Assembly: GCA_029532415.1 (NCBI GenBank)
Contig: JAQOTA010000031.1
Span: forward strand, 310,001-374,000
Length of the DNA stretch: 64,000 nucleotides
From: Marasmius tenuissimus
Lineage: Eukaryota > Basidiomycota > Agaricomycetes > Agaricales > Marasmiaceae
Direction: 5' to 3'
In this document: positions 22,525-34,385 of the stretch, in pieces
How positions within the stretch are numbered: position 1 is the stretch's first letter
Layout: each line of letters opens with the position of its first letter
The notes under the pieces: generated by a model
Databases searched by the model: none
The model's input: the letters and a program-made list of their open reading frames with translations, nothing else
What the model was told of the DNA's origin: nothing
Position numbers and translations under genes: made by a program

Positions 22525-23510
22525 ATATTAGAAGGGTGACACTAAGAGTAGTGTCAATCGATAAAGTCTTCCATTGGAAGACAACCCATAAAAGAAATAG
22601 GGTTCGATGCACACCGAGACATGTGTCAAAATGTCTAGGACTTTTAACAGGCTGTATGCGTCAAGCAAGCTATGGGGAAATCCACCGCGCAAGTAAGTGC
22701 AGGTAGTTAATCTGGTTACGTAGCCCTGCCCACTTGAGAAGGGTCTTACAGTAACCTTCCAGTGTGTGTGTCTGGTGTCCATCGCGCTATCTGGTCTCAA
22801 TCCCAGACTAGCAAATCTAAAACATCGTGCCTTGAGAAAGTTATTACTAGATCCCCCATTACTCCGTATGGTTACTACGTCCGAAGATGCCTTAAGCATA
22901 TGACAAACGAGTGAACTACTAGAGACTGGAACGAGATCTAACAATAGCGTGGATGAGAAAGGCAGACGTGAGGGGAGTCCCTGTACATACCAAAAATGGC
23001 CGTGTGATACTGTAAAAGTAGTATCATACAAAGTCCTAGTTGTAAGGGAAATCAAATTTCCCCGGCATGTTTCAGCCTTCAGGAATCATGGCAAACTGGT
23101 TTAGAAGCACAGTCCCATAGACCCCCTAAACGGTGCCTCTGCTGAGGACCACCGCCAACCATTAGACTTTCATCGGTATCAGACAGTGGCAATAGATGGC
23201 CAAAGCCTAATCTGGGTTGTCAGCAGAGGAACAGAGCCGTAAAAACGGTAGGTTCATGCTGAAGAAGATGAAGTCAAGACAGTATGTACATGTGTTTGTG
23301 CAACATGCAACTTGTACAGGGACGTGAGTGGATGGATATAAGGAATGAAGAACCCTGATCCTGACACCAGACAATTGTCAATGACGAGGCTTTGACATTG
23401 CTAGAGACTTCCTTAACCCATGTAGGTTACAGGTTGTCCGCTAGGATGGTGGCGACACACGGAAAGTATTAGCTACTCCGATCATAACATTGACCTGACC
23501 ACCGCTTGTG
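22525..23510 (-). other. Leader of copia element 1
   Basis: About 1 kb between PBS and gag. It contains short frames without recognisable domains and is long for a copia leader. I see no promoter or structured RNA I can define. Confidence 0.6.
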
Positions 23511-23522
23511 GGGCCCATAACC
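23511..23522 (-). other. Primer binding site of copia element 1
   Basis: On the minus strand GGTTATGGGCCC directly follows the 5' LTR. This is complementary to the anticodon stem-loop of initiator tRNA-Met (GGGCCCATAACC), the half-tRNA priming known for Drosophila copia. Confidence 0.8.
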
Positions 23523-23978
23523 TGTTGAGCCAGCATAGTTAAAGTGCACAGTGGGTATAACGAAGTAAACCTCACATGGGTAATACACAGAGTGTTCTTG
23601 TAGACTTGAGATGCTTGTGAAGAGGTGATAATCGAGTAGATTGTCCTAAGGCTTAAGGCCTTGGAATACCAGCTTTTATACACAAGTTTCTGTACATGTA
23701 AGAGTAATTACAATACTATGAAACTACTACTAGAAGTAGGTATTTAGCCAATACTAATGAGTCTTTTGTCCGTTGTGCCTCGCACTTTAGACTATGAGCA
23801 TCATACTTGATGCAACTACATACGTAGTAGATATCTACAGTGTCATTTGTGAAGCAATAACTGCGTAGATACATTCTTGCATGAGAGCACAAGTGTTTCT
23901 AGAGTCGTAGCTCTATAAATAGTGTGACGCGTAAACAACATGTCAATATGTATCACATGATATCCATCATGTTCACCA
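23523..23978 (-). repeat. 5' LTR of copia element 1
   Basis: 456 bp partner of 14329-14784, with about four substitutions between them. Confidence 0.93.
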
Positions 23979-23983
23979 CTCCA

Positions 23984-24575
23984 CACGCATGTACATGTAG
24001 ACTGCGAGCAGCCACATAGGCCGTAAACGGCCTGAGAGCTGATATAAACCTGGATTCATCATCATCAACCTGCCAACTTGAAGGAAAGATAATAGATCAG
24101 TGGCTCTATCCTGTAGAAGATATTGGATACATATAGGCATTCAAAAGAACATGACGTTGAGTTGAAACTACGTAGAGTATTCAGATACGCTAAGTATGGT
24201 ATAAGTTCAGTTAGTTAGTTATCGTAGGTTCGAGGTCGCGACTCAGCGACCCTAGTATCATGAGTATCAGGCACGGATCTCGCGACCGCGCAGCACCAGC
24301 ATCTCCTTTGAGTTTGGAGGATATCTGACGAATACTGCCCTTTGGTTCGGTGAGGGTGAAAACGGTTCACTGAATTGTCCCTAATAACCAAAAGACCGCC
24401 CAAAATGAATGAGCCATTGCCATGGTGTGGGGGTTGCCCGCTTGGCTGTCATTTTAGTTTACATAGCTCATTTGGATAGGGTGCTGCTTAGAAGGATAGC
24501 CACTCGGAATTTATTGATTACTGCTATATTCTTGTTCTCGTCGGATATCTCTCCCATCTTTCTCGTTTACGGCGT
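23984..24575. other. Region downstream of cysteine-rich gene copy 3
   Basis: No gene. A stretch at about 24209-24370 is a diverged direct repeat of about 27930-28060 (shared words include CCTTTGAGTTT and GAGGGTG). Confidence 0.5.
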
Positions 24576-25032
24576 TCAAGTGAGGCAGGGGTTGTTGCCC
24601 TTGACACACCTATAACATCCGGGGAGTTAGAGTTAGTTGATACCATCCATAGAAACCGACGAAGTACTCACACTGTGATTTCGATAGGACCACAGCATCG
24701 GTATCCTAAAGGGCCTATTGATGTATACGTGAGTAGACTGAAGACCGTTACATAACATCAATGTCAAGCATTACATTTCTGTCAGGAACGAGTAAATGAA
24801 TATGTGGGTTCTATATTGACAGAATATGTCAAAAAATATGATTGTCACTCACGGCTCCGTTGGCGCAAGCTATTCAAGAGGAAAGGTGTTTATCAGTGCT
24901 CAGTCCTATTCAGTATGCAGAACGAGACTACGAGTACTGACAAGGAGGATTTTTTTCCTGTCGGGCGACAAGCGGATTGGCAGCAACGAAGCCGACCGCA
25001 GCGAGAACGAATGCAACAGCAGTGAAGCGCAT
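24576..25032 (-). CDS. Small secreted six-cysteine protein, copy 3
   Basis: Model: complement(join(24576..24609,24672..24714,24775..24778,24853..24869,24942..25032)), 62 aa. Signal peptide and Arg-Gln propeptide end are as in copies 1 and 2. Introns are GT-AG (donors gtcagt, gtgagt, gtaatg, gtgagt). The 4 nt microexon is aaat here. Mature spacing is C-x5-C-x5-CC-x7-C-x6-C; exon 4 is six bases shorter than in copies 1 and 2, removing two residues between the second Cys and the Cys pair. That independent lengths still keep the frame and all six Cys strongly supports the splice model. It lies next to the broken sugar porter at 25.5 kb. Confidence 0.78.
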
Positions 25033-25115
25033 GATGTTGAATGTAGACCCGACGGAAGAACGGTGAGTTAGAGCAACTGGGATGGTGTGAGTGATCTGGT
25101 ATATAGCACGAAGGA

Positions 25116-25123
25116 CTTTTATA
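25116..25123 (-). promoter_or_regulatory. TATA box of cysteine-rich gene copy 3
   Basis: TATAAAAG on the minus strand, about 84 bp before the ATG at 25032. Confidence 0.6.
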
Positions 25124-25495
25124 GCTTTCCAAACAACCTTGCCAGGGACTCTGTAAACGTAAGGAGTGAATGCATACTGAAACTCCCGCTCACCCCACCG
25201 CTTTGCCCGTGCGTCGGCTACAAATGTAGTGAAGCGGCAGGGCGAATATCATTCATTTTGAGGTCTGTGCGGTGCAGGAAACACAGAAGGAGAAACGTTT
25301 TAACTAGACCGTGAACAGGGAGGGAGGACTGTGGGATTTGAATTTGATCTAGGCTCATAAGTAGGTCCGGAGCCTATAATGGATATGAATGTGGCCTGAG
25401 CGTTGGGAGCATGTAACACAGGTTGGGAGGAATCAACCATTGTCCGAGCTCGAGGATGCCGGTGGATGATCGATACACCTCGATGAGAGTTGTGA
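25124..25495 (-). repeat. Duplicated upstream block of cysteine-rich gene copy 3
   Basis: Shares a collinear, diverged match with 50234-50580 upstream of copy 4, for example around TATAATGGATAT and the GAGGATGC-type segment. The two copies therefore arose with their promoters. Confidence 0.7.
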
Positions 25496-25539
25496 CACGC
25501 AATTCTCGTTGTGACGATAACTGAGAAGGATAAGTCTGA

Positions 25540-25685
25540 GTCCTCAATACGAGGATGAGGAGCTTGCCCAAATATGAATGAACTTGTGGTAGAAAGTTGA
25601 TTCGAAGCAAGATCCCAGATCCCGAGGTTCGAATACGACCAATGTACCTAGTGCTGCGAATACGCCAACCCAGAAAATGTATCCC
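25540..25685 (-). pseudogene. Sugar porter 3, 5' exon remnants
   Basis: Minus-strand sequence matches exons 1 and 2 of porters 1 and 2: GGATACATTTTCTGGGTTGG, then GTTCATTCATATTTGG before gcaagc at the conserved GC-donor position. The ATG is lost and nothing corresponds to exon 3 onwards. Its upstream region is displaced to 27121 by a transposon. Confidence 0.8.
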
Positions 25686-27112
25686 CAAGGGGGTCCAAAG
25701 ACTTAAAAAAAAGACCGGGGGTTGATTTTTTCTGAGAAGGCTCTAAGCTGGCCTACCCCCCTCCCCCCCCCCTATGTAAACCTTCCTTTTATGGTAAGTA
25801 CACGTGACATAAACACACAAAATGACTGCTAAAGCTACGCCTACCTCCTGGATGTGGTATACATTGCTCTCTGAAACTTGCTTAGAACCTCATATTCCGA
25901 GCTTTAGGCTTGGGAATCAACATACACACTTCCAGGACCAGTCTGTGTGTTGAGATTTTGGCGAGGAGGGAAGGTTCTGAGTGTTTCCTGTAAATTATTA
26001 TTGAGTTACAAGCGTACCACACTGATACATCCCAAAAATGAGGTCCAGGACCCCTCATGGACAGAGTCTTTGACTTTTCGCCCCACGCACGTGACTTCCA
26101 AAAGGGGAAGCACTATTAAATATTATTTTGTTGTATGTTTATTGAAACAATAACACAGTCACGTCTTTGCATTTTTTCCAACAATAGGTCTGTTGACTCC
26201 CTTTCTGACCTGCCCCTCATCCTCCCCGATCTCCGAAATGTTGTCGCTCGAGTCTACTCTCCCTCCACTGTCTTCTGGCTCATCATCCGACACCTTTGAT
26301 ACTCAATATCATCATCACCATTCTGGTGGCACAGGAACCAATTCAAACCAACATCTGCCGACCGCGCCGCGGGTTACACGGTATTCTTTACAACATGGTT
26401 AGACCTGCTCGGGGGAACTTTGAGAGGCAGAGGATTGGGTCCACACTGAAGGAGAATGAGGAAGGCTACTGGGGAGGGAGACAGTGGCAAGAGGTCCTGA
26501 GGCAAGAAGACTGTAGACATTGAGGGGTACACACACGCGCGCACTGCCGACCTCAACACCTATCGCTCAAAATGCCGGGGTTTCGCCGCTTCGGCATTCT
26601 CAAACAGTCAGTATGATCCCCCCTCAGGCGGCTATATCCTCTAATTCGACCTTTTGGACACACAGGCCGGGCCCTCATCAACATGCAAATAGATGTTATT
26701 CCACCTATATACTCAATATTTGTACCTACTACCAGCCGGTATTAGAAGTGACAATACATGATAATTCAGCACATTTCCGTTCTGGGGCGCGTCTGAGACG
26801 CGCAAGAGACGCGTCAAGACGCGTGTAATCAGTGGTGGAGTAACCAGGTGTCGGAACTTAGCAAGATCTCAACCAAATACCGGTGCCACTACGCAATAAG
26901 AATATTGTTTATCATAACACAGAACTGTGACACTTGTGACACTCAACCTCTGGTGGCAATTGCCGGTTAGCCTTTTTTGGACGAGATTATCACGTGCCGT
27001 GGGGCGAAAAGTGCCCAACTCATGGACAGCCATGTATGGGGGTCTAAAAATTTTTTTTCCAGGGGGGGCCCCCCTCCCCCCGGTCAGGAATTCAAATCAG
27101 TGGGCCCCCTTG
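25686..27112. mobile_element. Non-autonomous hAT-like element, 1.43 kb
   Basis: Ends CAAGGGGGTCC and (inverted) CAAGGGGGCCC, with further partial match to GACCGGGGG about 28 bp inside each end. It is flanked by a perfect 8 bp duplication TGTATCCC (25678-25685 and 27113-27120). The insertion is at the start codon region of the third sugar-porter copy. No transposase frame is visible. A cluster of GACGCG words at about 26788-26825 may be subterminal binding repeats. Confidence 0.88.
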
Positions 27113-27120
27113 TGTATCCC

Positions 27121-27290
27121 GTCGTCGTAGCAGGTGTGGGGGTTTTGGATGAGAGAAGGACGCGGTCTCCCTACTCAGCAAGATTCAAGAGCTCCCTCCC
27201 TCCCTCCCAGTCACGCGACTTGGTGAGAGAGAAAAGGACGGAAGTAGGCAGTGAAGCACCTTGTGATCATCCCTAAAATAACAATTGCAA
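27121..27290 (-). pseudogene. Displaced promoter of sugar porter 3
   Basis: Matches the region just upstream of the porter 2 ATG (12802-12950): GTCGTCGT, the CCCTCCCTCC block, CACGCGAC and the CACCTTGTGAYCAT motif, in the same order. It joins to 25685 once the hAT-like element and one TSD are removed. Confidence 0.75.
27257..27270. promoter_or_regulatory. Conserved porter motif, third copy
   Basis: CACCTTGTGATCAT in the displaced promoter of porter 3. Confidence 0.4.
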
Positions 27291-28204
27291 ATCTGGACGA
27301 GCCAGGGAAAGAGTTTGAATTCAAAGACGTGGAGACGATCATGGTTCAGCGCGATTCGGTATTGTTGTCAAAGTAGGAAGCAAGAAGCAGGTTATTAACG
27401 TCAGGGTCGTGGGTGGCTGTTGACTGCGTACGTGGACGTCTGAAGAATCTGGGCTCGTGGACTGTCAGATAATTTCTTTCCGGAACCTAGTCAAAAACTA
27501 AAAACAAGATCTTCCCTATATCTACATACTTTTTATATGACTATTGTACGAAGTTGACTGTTGGAGTGTCCCGGAAAACCACGACAGCTGTTCATGTTCA
27601 GGATCTAGAAAAAGTGACCTTAGTCAGAAGACGACTACGCATCGAATGTCGTGAGCAATGGACCTATAGTTAAGGGTTTGCAGCCTGATCAATTTTGGAT
27701 GGAGGTCGGTTGCCGCCGCTAGGGCTGGGCTCGTTATACTGTTTCCGGAGCGCAGCATACCGTCCCCATTCAACGAGCCATGAAACTAGGATTACGGGAC
27801 TACGGATACATACAGCGACCCACGAAGACGCTTAGATATCTGAACAACTAGCTTCCTGTGCTCCACTAAGCGATAGATGTCGCCAATACTAGCAATCTTG
27901 AGACTGTTATTGAGCGCGGCTCGCCTACCCCACTACCATGAGCATCAGACAAGGATTTCATGACCTCCCGACGCCAACATCACCTTTGAGTTTTGAGGAT
28001 TATCTTGCAAATATCGCCCTTTAGCTCGGGCGAGGGTGGAAATGGCTCACTGACTGCCAAAGTTACCCTCATTCGGAAGGGTATGAAAGTTTGAAGCGCG
28101 GCCCTCTGAAATATTCGTCTAATATGGACACGCCCAACCTCAGAAATCGAACGGATGGTGTATCGGTGTTTGCCAGTAACGGGTGCGAATGTTTTTGACC
28201 CAAT
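27291..28204. other. Intergenic, no gene recognised
   Basis: Apart from the diverged repeat at about 27930-28060 (partner near 24209-24370), nothing is recognised. Confidence 0.45.
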
Positions 28205-28430
28205 CAAATGTCGGGCCTACCTAAATTCACGTTCACGTACATTTTGCGGTACGTGACGTACGTGAGTTGGCACCTTAGGCACGACTTGTTACGTCTGAGG
28301 TGGGCCTTTAAGGGGGGGTTCTTTGTACGTGAGAAACCCCTCCATCAGGTGTACCTCCGAATTAAGCTACGCACCAGGCACCCGACCACCAGCTGCTCAC
28401 CACTGCTTGCCGTCGTTGGCGATGGCCTCT
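28205..28430 (+). repeat. TACGTGAA-type repeat, inverted partner of 33000-33215
   Basis: Starts GGGCCTACCTAAATTCACG and continues with TACGTGA words. The block up to about 28430 is an inverted, diverged match of about 33000-33215, including the GGGGGGGTTCTTTGTACGTG segment. Likely an end of a DNA transposon family. Confidence 0.7.
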
Positions 28431-29534
28431 ATTCATCCTTCAACCTCCCCCTGCTATATTTTCATACCCTCTGCGAGACCCTGAGAGCTCTGTTCTATCA
28501 ATGTCCGCCGTACCAGGTTGACATATAATATCCCGATCCGACCTCACCACATCGAGCTTGAGCTGCTCTAATATGGTACCTCGCAGCCCTTGAAAATCGT
28601 CAAAAATCGCCAGAAAAGAAATACACATCCGGAAGGTACAGGAGGGACGGGCACGGATAGATTAAACTATCATTAGAGAAAATGGCGGTGTTAACGGTCT
28701 GGTATGTCTTGTGAGGTGCTCATTTGTTTGTGCTCACCGGCTTAGCATACCACACCGAATAGGAACATTTCTGTATATGTGAAAATGGTATCTCAGAGCA
28801 CAGAACATGGCCTTTTGAACTCAGCTTACTGACAACATCAAGCACAATGAACGTGTTGTCCCCAACATTTCTGGTCCTCAGTCACCTCCGCCGCTCACCT
28901 GGCTAGCCTGTCAATTCCTACTCCACCGCCTTTATTTGCATAGAAAACTTCCGTTGGTTGGAGAGAAATTCTCTCTCGACAACTTTGCTCTACACGCGGA
29001 TTTGTGAGGTGCATTTGATATTTGCTGCCGTGAGGTACTTATGCTCACCGACATCATTATTTACCTAGCACCCGGGCCTTCCTCCGACCTCAATTGCGTA
29101 GCTCCCTTCCGCTGTTCCATCGGCAGAGTGCTCCCTGCGATAGACTATTGCAGGGCACACTCAGGACATCTTAATTTACTGAGCTGTTTTGTAACATAGG
29201 GGCTATTATCCGAGTTGATCATGAAGGTGAGGTTGACGCGGACGCCTCGCCAACACCTCAGACTTCTCGTTTACTGGAATTCTAAGGCGTCCCAAAAGTC
29301 CAGAGCATGCTCTCCTCGCCACAATTAGCTCACTTGGTCTTGGTATGCGGCAGCATGCTCTATTTCCGAAGGAATATGTCCATCGGACTGACTGGTGAGC
29401 TCCTCGTGGCCGGTGTTCGCCTGCTCACTCTTACTCATTGAGAAGTCCTTGTTGTGCGGCATCTATCCTGATACGCTCATATCCTTTCCATCGTCGGCTT
29501 ACCCTACTCACTTTGACTTCTTAGATCCACCCGC
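28431..29534. other. Gene-free stretch
   Basis: No coding region, RNA gene or repeat I can support. Confidence 0.4.
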
Positions 29535-29690
29535 CCTGGGCCTACCTAAATTCATGTTCACGTACATTTCACGGTACGTGAGGTACGTGAATCGGTACGT
29601 GAATGAACGTGAATTTAGCATTTTGATCCGCGAGGGTAGCTTGGCTCATACGGGAGGGACGTGAATTGATGGCAAAGCATAGCCACCATT
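29535..29690 (+). repeat. TACGTGAA-type repeat
   Basis: Begins GGGCCTACCTAAATTCATG and ends GTGAATTGATGGCAAAGCAT, with four or more TACGTGAA-like words in between. The same right-hand end occurs at about 33185-33250. Confidence 0.7.
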
Positions 29691-30144
29691 TCTGAAAACT
29701 AGAGGACATAGCCACACACTCTCAATATTCTGTATATATGCATCTTACTGGTCTCCCTTATGTGTGGACTGCCTGAAATAAGCATCTGAATTAGTCTCAG
29801 TGACCACTGAATATAAGTAATCTCCCTGCTGCAAGTCTTCTGGGGTGCTGCTCTGCGGCCTGACCTATGAGAAAGGCATGAGTCAATTGCACAACTGATT
29901 ATTCTAATCGGGAACCTCTTACTACTATCACATTAATGTTACTAGAGCTACAAGGGAATTGAAAAGCTCAATGTTACAGCTGAAACACAGAAGGGGGACG
30001 GGGCACACGTCTGAGACCGCGGTAGCCTACTCCGCAACTACTCTGAGAATTAGTCAAGTTCTCGTGGCCGCTCAGTAACGAGTTCACTTAGACCGGTCCA
30101 CAAGTTGCCAGTTGGCGAGAGCTTGTATTATAGCAGAGAATACC
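29691..30144. other. Gene-free stretch
   Basis: Nothing supportable was seen. Confidence 0.4.
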
Positions 30145-30310
30145 TGAACGTGAATTATGAAGTGCGAACGCAAGGTACGTGAAATGTACGCGACGAACGT
30201 GAATTTGCACGTGAGGTACGTAAGTCCGAACGCGAGGTACGTGAGTGTGAACATTCGGTACGTGAGTTTGGCCACTGGGTACGTGAATTAGAATATGAAA
30301 TACATGACTC
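30145..30310 (+). repeat. Imperfect 21 bp tandem array with TACGTGA core
   Basis: Units such as GAACGCGAGGTACGTGAGTG recur at about 21 bp with a conserved GGTACGTGA core and a variable remainder. A long minus-strand frame across it (repeating HVPxVxTYVP-like units) is a by-product of the array. Confidence 0.75.
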
Positions 30311-30924
30311 GCAATGAGACGTAGACGAACTGCAAATACAGATTGAGTAGAAGTGATGACCACTGCCATGGTCTTAGCGAGTGGTCAACAGTGGCTAGCA
30401 CGTCGTGAAGTCAACTAAATTTTCTTGCTTACCTGGACAGACTCGAAAAAGTGGAAAGCGGCTCCGTTCTGGAATACAACGCATGAAGGACTAGGACGGA
30501 GTGACTCAGTAGACTCAGGAGTTTTAATGTACGAGCCCAGCATTGAGCAATGAGTAATTCTCGGATCTCCGTACTTGACTCATTTATCCAGGATACTGCC
30601 AACCAGCAAATATGGCTTTCTCCGGTGGTCAAATCAATGCTCATGTAAGTGTGAAAGCAGGAGTAGTATTGTAAGTACATAAAGTACATAAATTACCATT
30701 ACTGGTAGGTGGGCGCGAGTTCAGGAGTGGAAGATGGATCAGGTCAATATTACTCAGTTGCCATGGTCTAAAACCCTTGAGTACTCGTTAGAAAATGAGC
30801 CACACGGAATTCTTCTATTTTTTATATGACAATGGGGATTTGGGAGCACCCACAACAATCTAGGAGGTGATGTTGGCCGTGCTTGTGTTCTACAGAAGGA
30901 CATAAAGGCAGTGGCTGTGCCCAT
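30311..30924. other. Gene-free stretch
   Basis: Only short frames without domains are present. Confidence 0.4.
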
Positions 30925-30985
30925 CATGAACGTGAACTGTACGTGACTGTACGCGACACGGTACGTGAATTTAGCATGCCCCACC
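30925..30985 (+). repeat. TACGTGAA-type repeat end
   Basis: GAACGTGAACTGTACGTGAC followed by GTACGTGAATTTAGCATGCC. The last segment matches the end at 49222-49240. Confidence 0.65.
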
Positions 30986-32999
30986 CGGCCTAAACCCAGA
31001 TGGCGTACAGGCAATCAACTCGGTTCTTGGCATTGTTCACCCTGACTTGTCATTTGATACCTCCTACATTGGCTGTGTTCAATGAGCCATGCGTACGATC
31101 TCTCAGTAAGTCGGCTCATTTTAGGTTACCATCCTCGTAACAACTAAGTCTTTCAACATCCGACGGCCAAAGTCTTACGAGTCGGGAGTGCAACAGCCGG
31201 CGCCGTACATATTGCAGTTGTGAACTTTATACACTATGACCTCTTATCTATAACCTATATACTATTTTGTGATGTAGTCATCTCATTCCAGGTAGCCATC
31301 AATCCCTTGTGTTTGTGTGACGCCCCGAGTCCGTCTCATCTTCAGAAAAGGTATGTTTTTGGTGATCCGGCTATTCGGGATTCGCATACCCGGGGGTCCA
31401 ACAAGAACATATAACAAGCGTAGCGCTTTGACCACTACGAGAGTACACCTAGGATCCCTTGTGAATTGTCGGTGGAATGACCGAATCACATTGACGGATT
31501 CGCAGCGGTACAATGTGGCGACACCAACTATATCTGACATTCGCTCATATACTGTACTCCATTAACGCCTCTGAACACAGTCCTCGACTGACTGGGTGTT
31601 CCGACCGTTTCACAAAATCCGATATAATTACGGTGGGTAGGTTTCTATGTGTACATATGAGTCCAAGTGATTTTTCTATCATATCTGAAGATGCGGTGAA
31701 GAGAAAAAATAAAGGAAGTGGCCCGGGATCGCCGAGGTAGCCTTTAGACTCAACTTCCGGGTAGTATGTCAGCTATACTGTCTAGCTGAAGATATAGGGC
31801 CTTCATAGTGGTTGTTCAACTCTATTGAAGTGTAAATAGACTTTTCTAGGGCAGTGACACGCATAACAGCAGTAAAAATATGAAACGAGACCACTGGAAC
31901 GTGCCGTGAGGTTGATACTCAAACTTCTCGCTCTGCAAGTACGCGAGCTATGTCAAGGTGATACTAGTTGGAGGCACAATGGTGGGACGTCCACGTTCTG
32001 AAAAGAAGTTTTATGGCGAAACTAATGTGTGCAGTTGCGCTTGAAGAAGAAGCACTAGATTTAAAGATAATTAACAACGCTGCACGCGCCGGATGGCACT
32101 GTAAGATTTTGGTATCTCTCTATTCAGTCTGAGGCACTACACCGAGTTCACAACGTAAGAGAGCTCTGGTACCGGAAGGCATACGGGAAGTAACACTCAA
32201 AGAATGAGTGGAATACCCCGAATGAGATATGGGGCAAACTCACCGGACATGCGACAAACACCACTGTCCGCCCAATGTCGAGCTGCGAGGCAGCCCTAAA
32301 TAGACAGTATAAAAGCCTGAATCTGTCCCTGAGCCATGATCAGAACTTGCAATACGAGCGAGGGGTAGTTTTCTTGAGGTGTCGGGTGTGAGCAAAGTCC
32401 CTGGTGTTGGATGCAACGTACTTAGCTGTGAAGATAGAGGGAAAAGATAGGTTGAACTTGTTACGAGGTATAGTTTTTAGCTTGAAGCGACATTCACAGT
32501 TTTGAGGTTGCTGGTTGGTGTGCTGCGTTGAGCTGGTGTGGTTGAGCTGGCGGGCGCAACAATTTTTCTTTGTCAACAGCGCGGGTAATCAAGATCAGAG
32601 ATATTTGGTGCATCGGCCGCTATAAAATACCCACTTGGCTTAGTACTTGACGGGGTACGACATATTGTTGGGATATGAGGAAATAAGCGCCCTATACCTA
32701 AGCCTGGAGTGAACGAGCACGTAAAATATGCCTCAGAAGGCCTCCTTCCACCTCTTCCACCTTCGAAGCAGCACACTACCTATCTTTTGTAGCGGCCTCA
32801 AGCCTCCGCCATCTTACACCAAAATCTGAGAGATTCTGGTAGAACGAAAAATTACTGCACGACAGTGCACGATCAATTTTGAGGTGTTGAGATCGTCTTG
32901 AGGTGCTGCTGAAATTCGATCCACTGTAAATCAGACAGATTTTAGGGGTGGAAGCGATAGAGAGATCACGGATGCACATACTGGATATCAAGTACCAGT
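30986..32999. other. Gene-free stretch
   Basis: About 2 kb with no recognisable gene. Short frames (for example 31513-31740 and 32776-33120) lack domains, splice logic or related copies in the window. Confidence 0.4.
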
Positions 33000-33253
33000 G
33001 AAGGATATGGGATGGAATACCGACCGCAACAATGAGGTGGTAGTGACCAGAAGAAGGGCGACAGGCCCGGGGGTACCTCATTTCCGAGGTAGACCCGATG
33101 GAGGGATTTCTCACGTACAAAGAACCCCCCCTCAGAGGCCCACATCACCCTGTGACAAGTTGTGCCTAAGGTGTGAGTTGGTACGTGAATGTACGTGAAT
33201 TTAGCTTTTTGATATGCGAGGTACGTGAATTGATGGATAGGCATAGCCACCGT
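33000..33253 (-). repeat. TACGTGAA-type repeat, inverted partner of 28205-28430
   Basis: Inverted diverged copy of 28205-28430. It continues to the GTGAATTGATGG end also seen at 29665. Confidence 0.7.
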
Positions 33254-34385
33254 CTCTCGACTCCCATCGCCGTGCGATGGGTTCAAACAACAGTACATAC
33301 ACCATATGTCTCGCGGAAAGTGACAAACATATTGTCCTCTGGGCCCTAAATTAGCAATCTGGCATACAATGAATCCCCGTATGACGGCTGGGACGGGAAG
33401 TTGCCTCATCACGTGCACAGTCTACAGACAGAGATTGTGACCAGCTTTCAGAGCTTTCACCAACACCCAGCCTGCCTTTGGTACTAGTAGACAAGCAGAA
33501 TAGGGTGTATTTGTACTCTTTCAAAGCATTCCAAAGTAAAAATGTCAGGTTAGGTGGAGAATGGGCCCCACCCAATTTTTAGGTCATTTTTGGTTTCAAA
33601 CTAGGCGAGATTGTATGGCAAACCAGCCGAAAAATCGCTCCACAGATGATTTTTACCTGAAATTTGGTTTCAAAGAGCGACAAAATTTAATCTCAAAATG
33701 CCTCTTTGAAAGCGTGGAAACTTGTTTGAAATAGTGTAAATATACCCTAATCACTTCTAAAAGGTATTCAATATAATTTATGGGTATATATAGGTCAGAA
33801 CATTGGTCAAGACGGCCAAACATTAGTCTCTCGTCGTTAATCAGGGTGTTTTCTCATGGTTTTTACCTCCACTAAATGTTATGACTGGTGTTCACAACGT
33901 AAGCTCAATACTGAGTTATTGACCTGTCTTGGTTCTGGTGTTGTGAATGTGAGATTGAGTTGTAAGGTCAAGCTGAAGAGCAAGACCTACTACTGTACGA
34001 GTATAAATACTGAAGCTGGAACTGCGTACATACTGCGAACTGTTGTAAATACTGTGATCTGAGGCTGCGTACATACTGCGAACTACTGCAAATACTGTGG
34101 TCTGATAAATAACACTGTGATCAGATAAATAATCGTATCAGAGTCATAGATAAGATATCATGGATGAAGAAAATGATATACCCCTTTCGTAACTGTAACA
34201 CTAAATCCCTTCTCCAGGCTTGCTCATCTAAATGTAAAGTAACCAGAGGCCATACTGAGTTCATTTGAGTGTTATATATTAATATCAACTCTCAACCACG
34301 AGCCCACTGTCTCTCCAAGAGGAAAACCGTGAGCGGGAGCCAGCCATCAAATGTATCAAGTCGTGTGAACTTTGCACGGCTCGAT
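33254..34385. other. Gene-free stretch with a short tandem repeat
   Basis: Contains two copies of a roughly 45 bp unit at about 34022-34104 (CTGCGTACATACTGCGAACT then AAATACTGTG). No gene was seen. Confidence 0.5.

Larger units (their letters stand above)
14329..23978 (-). mobile_element. Ty1/copia retrotransposon 1, full length with TSD
   Basis: Two 456 bp LTRs (14329-14784 and 23523-23978) begin TGTTGAGCC and end TTCAACA or TTCACCA. The whole is flanked by a perfect 5 bp duplication CTCCA (14324-14328 and 23979-23983). I count about four differences between the LTRs, so insertion is recent. On the minus strand the order is LTR, PBS, leader, gag, a large unexplained region, protease, integrase, RT, RNase H, polypurine tract, LTR. 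Protease-integrase-RT order defines copia. Several stops and frameshifts, plus a solo LTR inserted at 21012-21529, make this copy non-autonomous. Confidence 0.95.

Noticed and set aside
26193..26523. Short plus-strand frames inside the hAT-like element
   Set aside because: Low-complexity Ser/Pro/His composition and no transposase motif; considered non-coding.
30088..30369. Repetitive minus-strand frame with HVPxV units
   Set aside because: It arises from the 21 bp TACGTGA array (a multiple of three keeps the frame open). No start context, no conservation.
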